A stretch of 64,000 nt of DNA, from contig NZ_PTJE01000003.1 in NCBI RefSeq assembly GCF_002934445.1, positions 1 through 64,000 of the forward strand, given 5' to 3'. Below are positions 34,808 to 43,225 of this stretch, in pieces. Under the pieces are notes generated by a model. It ran no database searches and was not told the origin of the DNA. It saw only the letters and a program-made list of their open reading frames with translations. The first letter of the stretch is position 1; each line of letters begins with the position of its first letter. The position numbers were made by a program, and so were the translations under genes. The stretch comes from Nonlabens xylanidelens (GTDB lineage Bacteria > Bacteroidota > Bacteroidia > Flavobacteriales > Flavobacteriaceae).

Positions 34808-37800
34808 TTAAAATGCAAACCCTAATACAAAGGAAATTTGCCCACCGTCTGAACTACCGTAATATCCTAAGTTTGCTGTAAATGTGTCCAGTCCACTTAT
34901 CCAGAAAGATCCTCCTACACTGTTGTGCCATTTATCTGAAGTATCGTTTTCTTCCCAAACACGTCCATAATCAAACCCACCGGTAACACCATATTTGAAT
35001 GGTAATACACTTGTTTTAAATTTACCAAGTTCTAATCTTACATCTGTATTATGGTAAGCGGCATATTTACCGATAAATCTTTCTTTTCTAAATCCTCTTA
35101 GACTAGCTCCTCCACCTATTTGTGCAGCATGATACAGTTCAAAGTTATCTCCTAAAATAGCATCACCTCCTATTTTTGAAGCTAATACTAACGTTGCACT
35201 TCTATTAAGTCTATGGTCTATTGCAAGGTGTGGTTTTAAATAACCGAATTTATTATCAGAACCTGCACCACTATCTACATTTGCTTTATATCCTGCTGTA
35301 AGACCTACATCTAGTCCCATAGTAGGATAAGCTGCGTCATCCTTATTTTTATAAGAATAATTAACCTCAGCACCTACATATGTTTGCTCGTCAAAAAGTG
35401 TAGAATTTGCTGGCAAGATATTGATAAATCTATCTGCTACATTTTCTACTTCAAAAGTTTCTATTAATGGTTTAAAGTAGAAGGAACCACCGTCTCTACC
35501 TTTCCAAATTAAAGAAATAGCAGCACTCCACTCTCTTATACTCACACGGTTAAAATCTATCTCCACAGCATCTTTATCATATGTAGACTCGTTTCCAAAA
35601 CCAAAGAAGTTCTGTGCAAAATTAGGGCTGGTATATTTTCCTTCTACTCCAAAGTTCCAATTATGAAAGATATTAGAGAACTCTCCTTTATAACCGATAT
35701 CATATCCAGAATTACCTGTATAGTAAGAAGCACTTAAACTATGCTTAGTAGTAAATGGATTGCGTTGTAAACCATAGGTAGTAAAGTTATCTACAAAACC
35801 TATTTGAAGTCCATCATCTGCATTTACTCCTATCACTGGTATTATTTGATTGATACTATACTTTCTTTTTTTGTAATCGTAGTTATTGATTTCATAATCA
35901 TCAACTAACCATTTTTTTGACTTTTTGTTTACAATAGTATTGTTTTTACCTGCGTAGTCATAAATTTTAACCTTCTTAGTATTGTCAAAGTTATAGGTGT
36001 CATTTTTCTTACCTCCCATGATTTTAATTTTGATCAAATCTTTTCCTTCACCAGTGACGTTAAAAGTGTCTTTACCGTCTAAACCGTATAACCAGATTTC
36101 CTTAGTCTCTTCTTTATTAAAGGTTCTATTAAAAACACCTATGTCTTTTCTATGAACACTTAAGGTCGTCTCTCCATTAGGCAGTCGTACAATCTCAAAA
36201 ACATCAGCTTTATTAGTTCCAGTAACTACCTGATGTCTATTCACATAACTGTAATACTCTTGTGCTATCTTAACTATATTAACACGTCTACCTTTTAATT
36301 TTCTTTTAATATCTTCTATAGTTTGCCCTTTAATTTCTACTGGTAAGTTTTTAAAAGCCTCTTCTATAATCTCGTCTGTCATCCCATTTTGTAAAGATTT
36401 TGCTTCTCTTTCCCAATCTTGCCAGTTCGACTGATTAATAAATGTCATATCTAATGGGTAAGGTTCAAAACTAAACCATTTAGGACTAGGCAACTCTTCA
36501 TCAAATGATTGCATCATACGTATACTAGGAATAGCAAAACGAAGAAAGCTTAACATACTACCATCAAAGACAGAAAAAGCTTGATCTCTATCTCTAGGTA
36601 TAGGCTTACACAATTCTGTACCATCTTCATTTTTGTATAAAGCCCAACGCCATTGATCTTCATGTCTATCCCAATCACCTATAAGCATATCAAATAAACG
36701 TGCTCTGATGTAAGAGGGCTCATCTACTACTTCTTTTCCTGTCTTGTGAATTTCTTGTAATACGTCTGAAGTACTTAATATTTTATCTGGCTTACCAAAA
36801 CTAGCTAGATCTACATGACCAGATTCTACTCGCTCTTCAATTAGGTATAATTCATCTCCATACTCGTCGTTATAAACGCCTAATTTTTCTTGTTTAGGAA
36901 TGTAAAATAATTCTGGATTTGTATGAAAAACATCAACCGCATCTGCCAGAGTACCAATAGTCGTAGGTGTATAAGGATGTGCCGTTGTATAGAAATCATG
37001 TAAGAAACCGTCTGCATAACTGCCCTCTAGATCTTCTTCTACATATTTATCTTTAAAAGCAGTAGACTGCAAGAATTTTATAGCACTTTTACGTAGAGCA
37101 CGCATTACATATTGCTTGCCATCTTTAGTTTCTAATCTTAATGATTTTGATTGATGTCCACCACCACGTCTTACTGGTGTCAAGCCTCCATATAAAGTAT
37201 CTATAAATGCTACTTTAGCATCTACTGGCTTACTGTAAAACTCTCTATAGTGTTCTCCCCAAACGGCTTTATAAAACTTACTTTTTTCTGTTTCTTCTTC
37301 AGAGTATACGGTAGATGTATATGTTTTACCAAAGCTGCTTTCTTCTTTAAAGTCTGTAAACAATTCATTTTCAACTGGTCGTATAACCTCTATAGTACGA
37401 GGTGATTCTACACCTTGAAAAGAGACATTAACAGCTCCACCTTTCAATAAGTCTATACGCACATATCCATTCTCCCTAGATGCATAATCATCTTCAGTTA
37501 CAGGAGATGCTTTTGTCGTTTTGCCAGCTGCTCCACTAATTATTTGTGGTACACCGAATTTATTTATGTACTGTAAATTTGCATCGTGACCAGATACAAA
37601 AAAGATATTATCTGTCTGTCTAGCTAGAGTTATAATACGGTTTCTGAATTTTCTATTTTGTTTGTTTTGAAAATCATTTAATGAAGTACCTCCTACTCTA
37701 GCTAAAAAACCGTCATTAGTATTAGAAAATATAGGATGATGTGATGCCACCATTATCGTTTTTCCCTGAGCTTTTTTAATAATGCTTTCAAATTCTAAGA

Positions 37801-38329
37801 AAAACTGAGTCTTGTTTTTAATATCACAATCTTCATTCAAATAAATATGATCATTCCAATCTTCTAAAAACCATTGAGAATCGATCGTTATTAAAACAAC
37901 ATCTTCAGTAAGGTCTTTATCTTTGATAGGACAACCATCATTAGGATAAAACTTTGCTTCACTATTTTTTTGAATATATTTTTCTAAGTCTCTAACACCT
38001 CTATGTCCATAAGTTGCCCATTCATTATTTCCCGGAGCAAAGTAAACATCTCCATTAAACTCTGATACTTCTTTTAATTGAGCGTCTATAAAAGGATTTT
38101 GATTCTTTGAATAACCTTTTTCATGCACTGCATTACCCAGCAGTAACATTTTTGATTTCTTTAGTGTGCTAGCTTCTTTATTTATTTGTTTAATAATGGT
38201 AAGATCGTTTGCTGAGCTTGTATTTGCGGTAACAAAAACAGATGTCTCTACTTTTTGTCCCAACGCCGCATATCCTGCTAATAAAGTTAGACCGCATACT
38301 ATGCTTTTAAGTAATTTAAGGGGTTTCAT
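34808..38329 (-). CDS. Metallophosphoesterase-like protein with central kinase-like region and Omp85-type barrel
   Basis: 1173 aa from the ATG at 38329, chosen because a normal signal peptide (ending AALGQ) starts there; a start six codons upstream is possible. Residues 26-280 have the calcineurin-like fold, but motifs are eroded: GD is GN (65-66), GNH[DE] is GNNE (100-103), GHxH is GHDA (247-250); only HH (197-198) is intact. Residues about 380-720 include GGGHQSKSLRL, IGDWDRHEDQW and PRDRDQAF, reminiscent of HipA/CotH-type kinase folds. The C-terminal 350 residues form an outer-membrane barrel with the Omp85 mark SLRGF and a terminal Phe. It probably sits in the outer membrane. It is 54 bp downstream of the Crp/Fnr gene. 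Confidence 0.85.
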   Translation of the reverse strand: MKPLKLLKSIVCGLTLLAGYAALGQKVETSVFVTANTSSANDLTIIKQINKEASTLKKSKMLLLGNAVHEKGYSKNQNPFIDAQLKEVSEFNGDVYFAPGNNEWATYGHRGVRDLEKYIQKNSEAKFYPNDGCPIKDKDLTEDVVLITIDSQWFLEDWNDHIYLNEDCDIKNKTQFFLEFESIIKKAQGKTIMVASHHPIFSNTNDGFLARVGGTSLNDFQNKQNRKFRNRIITLARQTDNIFFVSGHDANLQYINKFGVPQIISGAAGKTTKASPVTEDDYASRENGYVRIDLLKGGAVNVSFQGVESPRTIEVIRPVENELFTDFKEESSFGKTYTSTVYSEEETEKSKFYKAVWGEHYREFYSKPVDAKVAFIDTLYGGLTPVRRGGGHQSKSLRLETKDGKQYVMRALRKSAIKFLQSTAFKDKYVEEDLEGSYADGFLHDFYTTAHPYTPTTIGTLADAVDVFHTNPELFYIPKQEKLGVYNDEYGDELYLIEERVESGHVDLASFGKPDKILSTSDVLQEIHKTGKEVVDEPSYIRARLFDMLIGDWDRHEDQWRWALYKNEDGTELCKPIPRDRDQAFSVFDGSMLSFLRFAIPSIRMMQSFDEELPSPKWFSFEPYPLDMTFINQSNWQDWEREAKSLQNGMTDEIIEEAFKNLPVEIKGQTIEDIKRKLKGRRVNIVKIAQEYYSYVNRHQVVTGTNKADVFEIVRLPNGETTLSVHRKDIGVFNRTFNKEETKEIWLYGLDGKDTFNVTGEGKDLIKIKIMGGKKNDTYNFDNTKKVKIYDYAGKNNTIVNKKSKKWLVDDYEINNYDYKKRKYSINQIIPVIGVNADDGLQIGFVDNFTTYGLQRNPFTTKHSLSASYYTGNSGYDIGYKGEFSNIFHNWNFGVEGKYTSPNFAQNFFGFGNESTYDKDAVEIDFNRVSIREWSAAISLIWKGRDGGSFYFKPLIETFEVENVADRFINILPANSTLFDEQTYVGAEVNYSYKNKDDAAYPTMGLDVGLTAGYKANVDSGAGSDNKFGYLKPHLAIDHRLNRSATLVLASKIGGDAILGDNFELYHAAQIGGGASLRGFRKERFIGKYAAYHNTDVRLELGKFKTSVLPFKYGVTGGFDYGRVWEENDTSDKWHNSVGGSFWISGLDTFTANLGYYGSSDGGQISFVLGFAF

Positions 38330-38382
38330 ACTTTTTGAGATTATCACATGTCAAGTGAACAGTTATTAAATTTATTATAAAA

Positions 38383-39138
38383 TTAAAAGCCTCCAGAAGC
38401 TTTTTTTAAATTGTTGATCGTTGATATTTGTTTTGAATTATAATCTATCAATTCATCTTTTCTCATATTACTCATAACATTACTAACAGTTTGCCTAGAC
38501 GTATTAGTAAGGTTTGATATATCCTTATGCGATAATAGATTTTTTGCCGTGAACGTACCGTCACTGTTCTCTTCTCCAAATTCTCTTACATAGTAAAAAA
38601 CGAACTCCTTAATTCTAGTAGAACTGTCTTTATATAAAAGATCGCTTAAACGCGTTTCTAATTTTTTAATACGTAGACCTTGAATCTTTATTAATCCATT
38701 CTTGAGAGATGAATGTTTTTCTATTAATTCTTCCATTTTATCAGAATCAATAAAACATATAATAGATTCTTCTAAAGCATAAGCAACTTCTTTAATAGTC
38801 TTACCTTCTTCAAACAATGATAACTCACCAAAGATATTACCACGTTTTACTATACACTTTACATTACCAGAAGAACCATCTACTATTTTAACAGTGCCTT
38901 TTTTGAGAAAAAAAACACAGTTCTTATTTAACTTGTCAAATTCTATACGAGCTCCTTTCTCTATGTTTTCCATTTCAGGAATCTCACTCAATTGCATCAT
39001 CGAAGCCTTACTTAATTTACTAAATAAATTAAAACCTTCTAAAAACCAATACTTTGTAAACCTATTCAAATTTGGATATTTTATGTTAAAAAATAAAAAT
39101 AAACTATTTTTTAATGAATAAGATGGAGTATATAGCAT
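38383..39138 (-). CDS. Crp/Fnr-family transcriptional regulator
   Basis: 251 aa. An N-terminal cyclic-nucleotide-binding-type beta roll (about 60-150, with RGNIFGELSLFEEG at the phosphate-binding cassette) is followed by a dimer helix and a C-terminal winged HTH with LSHKDISNLTNTSRQTVSNV. The cassette lacks the Arg-Ser pair that contacts cAMP, so it may bind another effector or none. The first 20 residues are unusual (aromatic and basic), and an internal start is possible. It is upstream of the metallophosphoesterase-barrel gene, which may be a target. Confidence 0.87.
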   Translation of the reverse strand: MLYTPSYSLKNSLFLFFNIKYPNLNRFTKYWFLEGFNLFSKLSKASMMQLSEIPEMENIEKGARIEFDKLNKNCVFFLKKGTVKIVDGSSGNVKCIVKRGNIFGELSLFEEGKTIKEVAYALEESIICFIDSDKMEELIEKHSSLKNGLIKIQGLRIKKLETRLSDLLYKDSSTRIKEFVFYYVREFGEENSDGTFTAKNLLSHKDISNLTNTSRQTVSNVMSNMRKDELIDYNSKQISTINNLKKASGGF

Positions 39139-39233
39139 ATTCTTACTTCACACGACATGTTGATTGATTTATAGTAGTAATATTTACGAAAAACGCAATT
39201 AATTTAATAAAAACAGAAAGATTTGTAAAATAT

Positions 39234-39279
39234 AACAGTCTCTTTTAAAAAATAAAAATAATTTCAAAAGAGACTGTTT
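39234..39279 (-). terminator. Inverted repeat downstream of the 39301 gene
   Basis: AACAGTCTCTTTT and AAAAGAGACTGTT: a perfect 13-bp stem with a 20-nt AT loop, 21 bp after the stop codon of the minus-strand gene. The tail is AT-rich without a long T run. Confidence 0.6.
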
Positions 39280-39300
39280 AAATAAAGTATGTATTTTTAA

Positions 39301-40011
39301 TTAAAGCTTGGTTATTTTAAGATAACTACTATCAGAAAGCAATCCTCCTACCGCAACACCGCTTGTTATAACAAAGTCTATTTCTTCAGAGGCATCAGTA
39401 ATTGTAACTATCGCAGACTGTGTGTTCACTCCAGTAACTATTACACCTAAACCTAGTCCTAATGATATGGTATTTGCCGATCCAGCTATAGAAGTAGGGC
39501 ATACTATACCATCAACACGTACATCCCAGCCTAATAGTAAATTAGGACTTGTACTTAGCTTTGATTCTATCTCATAATTTCCTGGCGGTAAATGCAATTT
39601 ATCACCTACAAAATAAGCTCCTAAAATATTATTAAATTTTAAATCTGGAAAATTAAAAACCGTACCAGTTAATCCGATAGACCCTCCTGATTTACCGCAA
39701 AGCATGGTACTGTTCTCCACCATCACTTTAGACCAACTGGATAAAGAACTATTCCAAAAGTAAAACCCAGGAGAGTTACTATCTTCTGTAGTCGTTAAAT
39801 AAACTAGCATACCGTCTTGATCACTTGTGGGGTTCACCAGTGGAAAAGCATCGATACGAGGCACAAGTATACCATCTGTATTTTCTGGTGCTGCAGGATT
39901 TGCTACTCCTATATCTAGAGTTGCTTTAGGAATTTCTGTATTGATTCCTACTTGTGCATTACAAAATAAAGTTACAATGAATAAAATTGAGAATAGCGTT
40001 ATAGTTTTCAT
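39301..40011 (-). CDS. Secreted protein with VGINT-type N-terminus
   Basis: 236 aa from the ATG at 40011. The in-frame extension to 40080 precedes a clear signal peptide and was trimmed. The signal ends at CNAQ. The mature N-terminus VGINTEIPKATLDI is the familiar start of many secreted flavobacterial surface proteins. It is followed by GFYFWNSSLSSWSKV and a beta-rich C-terminal domain of about 110 residues (PPGNYEIESKL, ASEEIDFVI) resembling a C1q/TNF-like jelly roll. No T9SS sorting domain is seen. It may be an adhesin or surface component. It stands as a single gene. Confidence 0.78.
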   Translation of the reverse strand: MKTITLFSILFIVTLFCNAQVGINTEIPKATLDIGVANPAAPENTDGILVPRIDAFPLVNPTSDQDGMLVYLTTTEDSNSPGFYFWNSSLSSWSKVMVENSTMLCGKSGGSIGLTGTVFNFPDLKFNNILGAYFVGDKLHLPPGNYEIESKLSTSPNLLLGWDVRVDGIVCPTSIAGSANTISLGLGLGVIVTGVNTQSAIVTITDASEEIDFVITSGVAVGGLLSDSSYLKITKL

Positions 40012-40336
40012 AATAGTTGAATTGGTTTTATGACAAAAAAGATATTTATGGCAGGTATTTACATTAATTAGATAAAACACTTATTAATACGTCTAAATAC
40101 ACAATATCGGTACAATTTTAAATAAACAAGTTTTACTGAACAAGAATAAACACTAAATACCAACTATAATTAACTAGTGTTAAAATAAAAATCCGACGAG
40201 AAGTAATCGTTCGATAAATGGATACATATTCCATGTATTACAAACCGTAGTTCAAATCGTTTGCAAGAGGAATTGAAGAATAAATTAAATATGAAAAATT
40301 TACTATAATTTTAGAACAAGAGAAGTCAAGAACTAA

Positions 40337-42571
40337 TTACATCTCTCGTAATAAGGCTTGTAATAAATGCTCTGTATCATACGGCTTTACTATAATAGAA
40401 TTAACACCATGTCGGTATACTTCTTTTTCTGGGTCAACAAAATTAGTTGCTGTAAGAGCTATTATAGGCGTCTCTACGTCAAATTCTCTTATTCTACGAG
40501 TAGCCTCTATACCATTCATAACAGGCATATTTATATCCATTAGGATAAAATCAAATGATTCCTTCTCTACCATATCCACTGCCTCCTTACCATTACTAGC
40601 AGTACGATGCATCATGTCATGTTGCTCTAAGACCTTTTGAGTAACTAGCTGATTGATCTTATTATCATCTACTATTAATACCTTTTTACCTTCTAACGAT
40701 TTAACATCTATAGATGGAGCTTCTTTATTAATAGCCTCTAGGCATCCCTCTTTAATGTCTAACGTAAAAGAGAACGTAGTACCTTTATTATAAATGCTAT
40801 TCATTTTTAAAGAACTCCCTAATATGCTCAATATTTTATTTACTATAGGCAGTCCTAAACCAGTACCTGCCACATCTTCATCATAAGAGTCTTTTACTTG
40901 TGTAAACTCTTCAAAAATCCCTTTTTGATGATCTGGGTGTATCCCTTTACCAGAATCTTTAACTTCAAAGTACAGTTTTAAATTATTTCCTTTGTGCTCT
41001 TTTTTAATCACCGTTAAGGATATAAAACCATCTTCAGTAAATTTACTAGCATTACTCATCAAGTTCATAAGTACTTGAGAAATTTTAGTCTTATCTCCGT
41101 ATAAAGCTACTGGTACTTCTGGATCTAATGACTTAGTAACTATATTATTATGTTTTTCATTTAAGAAAGTAAACGTTTGTATAATATTCTTTAATAAAAT
41201 AGATAGATTAAAATGAACCTCTGTTAATCTATGTCCTTCTTTAGAAGAAAACTTATTGATATGAAGCACATCATTAACCAAAGCAAGTAAATAGTCTGCT
41301 GAAAATTTTAAAGATTTAAATTCATTTTTAAAATCTGCTAGCCTAGGATCTTTTAAAAAGGTGGCAGTTAGACCTACAATACCATAAAGTGGGGTACGTA
41401 ATTCATGACTAATAGTAGATAAAAATCTTGTATTACTGTTAGCTAGCTCTTCTGACTTTTCCTTAGCTTCTAAATACTGTTTGTTTTTGAGAATTAAACC
41501 CTTTACTAATCTATCTCTTTTATTTTTTGCTTTTAAAAGTAAAATCGCAACTAATAATAATAATGCTGCAACTACTATGAAAAATAATAATAACATTTTA
41601 CCTACAGATGCTTTTTGAGTCACTAACTGATTTTCTAATTGAGACTCTCTTAAATCTTGTACCACATTATCTAGATGTAGTTCTACACGCGCTATTTGTT
41701 GTTGTTTAACTGTTTCTTTTTCATTTCTCAAATCTTTTAAAGAATCATAAACCTTATGCACTTCGTTCAATTTCTTGTAATCTTTAATAGCCTCATAACC
41801 TGCCATTAAGTGTTTGTAGTTTCCGAATTTATAATTCTCATCAATATATTTTTGATACTTAAGAGATTCTAGTGTAAGATCAATGGACTCTTGTGGTTTA
41901 TTTTCTAATAAAGCTAGACCAGCTTTAATATAAGTGGTCGTAGCTATGAATGTTTTACGACGGCCATCCATTTCTTTTAAATAGATTTGATCTTCTATCT
42001 TACTTAGAAAATGTTTAGTAAGTTCTACGTTCTCTAGACCTACATATAACTCTGCTAGATTATGATTTATAATAAAGTTGAGCTCAACAGATTTATTACC
42101 TTTATAATTATAATCAAGTCCTTTTCTAAAGTAAGCGGCAGCTTTTACTCTATCTTCTGTAAAATAAGTATTACCCAAATTCACATACATAGTTACTATA
42201 CCTAGTGTATCGTTTTTCTTTTTTGCCAGTTCAAGTGCTTGAGAAAAAAATACATCTGCTCTTTCTAGATCGTCTAATCTTACAAAAGAATTACCTAATA
42301 AATTACGTAGTTTTAATTCTGTTTCATAAGAATCTATTTCTTTTGCATTTCTTATTAATTCTGGTGTCTCTTGAAGTATTTTTTCATAAACCCCATCATT
42401 AAAATAAGTCAACATTATTTTAGTTATAGAATCTAATTCTTTCTGATTAAAGTTGGAGGTTTGTTCATGTACTTGAGCGTATGCATCCAAGTCATCAGAG
42501 TATTGAGCAGTAGAATTGCTTACTTTAAATAGAACTAAGAAAAATGTTACAAAATAAAGGACTTTCGTCAT
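40337..42571 (-). CDS. TPR-containing hybrid histidine kinase with receiver domain
   Basis: 744 aa. A signal peptide, then TPR-like helices (about 30-290), a membrane helix at about 325-347, HisKA with STISHELRTPLYGIVGL, HATPase_c (NASKFTEDG, DSGKGI, GTGLGLPIV), and a C-terminal receiver with VDDN, phosphoacceptor Asp in FILMDINMPVMNG, and the KPY motif. A hybrid kinase of this kind needs an Hpt protein to pass phosphate on; the only Hpt protein in the window is at 9046-9399. No promoter is clear, and the gene stands alone. Confidence 0.93.
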   Translation of the reverse strand: MTKVLYFVTFFLVLFKVSNSTAQYSDDLDAYAQVHEQTSNFNQKELDSITKIMLTYFNDGVYEKILQETPELIRNAKEIDSYETELKLRNLLGNSFVRLDDLERADVFFSQALELAKKKNDTLGIVTMYVNLGNTYFTEDRVKAAAYFRKGLDYNYKGNKSVELNFIINHNLAELYVGLENVELTKHFLSKIEDQIYLKEMDGRRKTFIATTTYIKAGLALLENKPQESIDLTLESLKYQKYIDENYKFGNYKHLMAGYEAIKDYKKLNEVHKVYDSLKDLRNEKETVKQQQIARVELHLDNVVQDLRESQLENQLVTQKASVGKMLLLFFIVVAALLLLVAILLLKAKNKRDRLVKGLILKNKQYLEAKEKSEELANSNTRFLSTISHELRTPLYGIVGLTATFLKDPRLADFKNEFKSLKFSADYLLALVNDVLHINKFSSKEGHRLTEVHFNLSILLKNIIQTFTFLNEKHNNIVTKSLDPEVPVALYGDKTKISQVLMNLMSNASKFTEDGFISLTVIKKEHKGNNLKLYFEVKDSGKGIHPDHQKGIFEEFTQVKDSYDEDVAGTGLGLPIVNKILSILGSSLKMNSIYNKGTTFSFTLDIKEGCLEAINKEAPSIDVKSLEGKKVLIVDDNKINQLVTQKVLEQHDMMHRTASNGKEAVDMVEKESFDFILMDINMPVMNGIEATRRIREFDVETPIIALTATNFVDPEKEVYRHGVNSIIVKPYDTEHLLQALLREM

Positions 42572-42894
42572 TTTTTGATTTATAAATTAAATATTAACAC
42601 CTACCCACCTAAGCTACTATTAATAAAATTATTAATTAATAATTAGGTAAAATAAAAATAAAAAAACTGCATACAAAAAACACAATCTTCTGTTTATCAA
42701 ATACTTATATTTCGTATTAGTTTTAATTAAAATGACACTTTAACTATATCACTTCTTTTTTTCAGAGTTAAACAGTTTTTGTCTAAAGAAAACAAGCGTT
42801 TTTCAAACATAAAGTTCGCATGTAAAATATAACAGCCTTAAATTGATACGTACCACATTTGTCCAATTTAAAGAGTGTGTTTTATAATAATTAC

Positions 42895-42908
42895 GCTTTC
42901 GCGAAAGC
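42895..42908. repeat. 14-bp palindrome, intergenic copy upstream of the hybrid kinase
   Basis: Perfect copy with symmetric flanks (TTAC and GTAA), next to the hairpin element. Confidence 0.9.
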
Positions 42909-42911
42909 GTA

Positions 42912-42994
42912 AAAACAAAAATCCCTAAATAACTATCTTACTTCTATGTTACTAGAAATAAGATCATCATTTAGGGGACTGCTAAGATAAGAAT
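42912..42994 (-). ncRNA. Candidate short hairpin RNA (copy B of the conserved element)
   Basis: On the minus strand: TATCTTAG box (42989-42982) with a TGACA 17 bp upstream, then CCCTAAAT ... ATTTAGGG arms enclosing a second stem (ATCTTA-TTCTA with TAGAA-TAAGAT), then ATTTTTGTTTTT. That is a promoter, structured RNA and terminator in about 80 bp. The 25-base flank is shared with copy A at 19129-19153. Confidence 0.45.
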
Positions 42995-43175
42995 ATTTAA
43001 AAGAATTGTCATAATCTATATTATCCAGAAAGGACTTTTTTTTAAGTTTTTGAGACATTTATTTTACTTGTAAAAAAGCGACTGTATCAATGCATACACC
43101 TAAATGTAACAAAGTATTATTAAAAAATTAGTTACATGATATGGTTAGTTTCTCTTATTAAATAAGTGATAAAAA

Positions 43176-43207
43176 AAACGGCTGTAAAAATATTTTACAG
43201 CCGTTTA
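43176..43207 (-). terminator. Terminator of the tricorn-type protease gene
   Basis: AAACGGCTGTAAAA, TATT, TTTACAGCCGTTT: a strong stem with a T run on the minus-strand side, 18 bp after the stop. Confidence 0.85.
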
Positions 43208-43225
43208 AGAATATGTGAATCTATT

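Larger units (their letters stand above)
42572..43175. other. About 600-bp intergenic region with palindrome and structured element
   Basis: No gene is supported. It contains a perfect 14-bp palindrome (42895-42908) and the hairpin element at 42912-42994. The rest is AT-rich spacer that must hold the promoter of the hybrid kinase. Confidence 0.5.
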
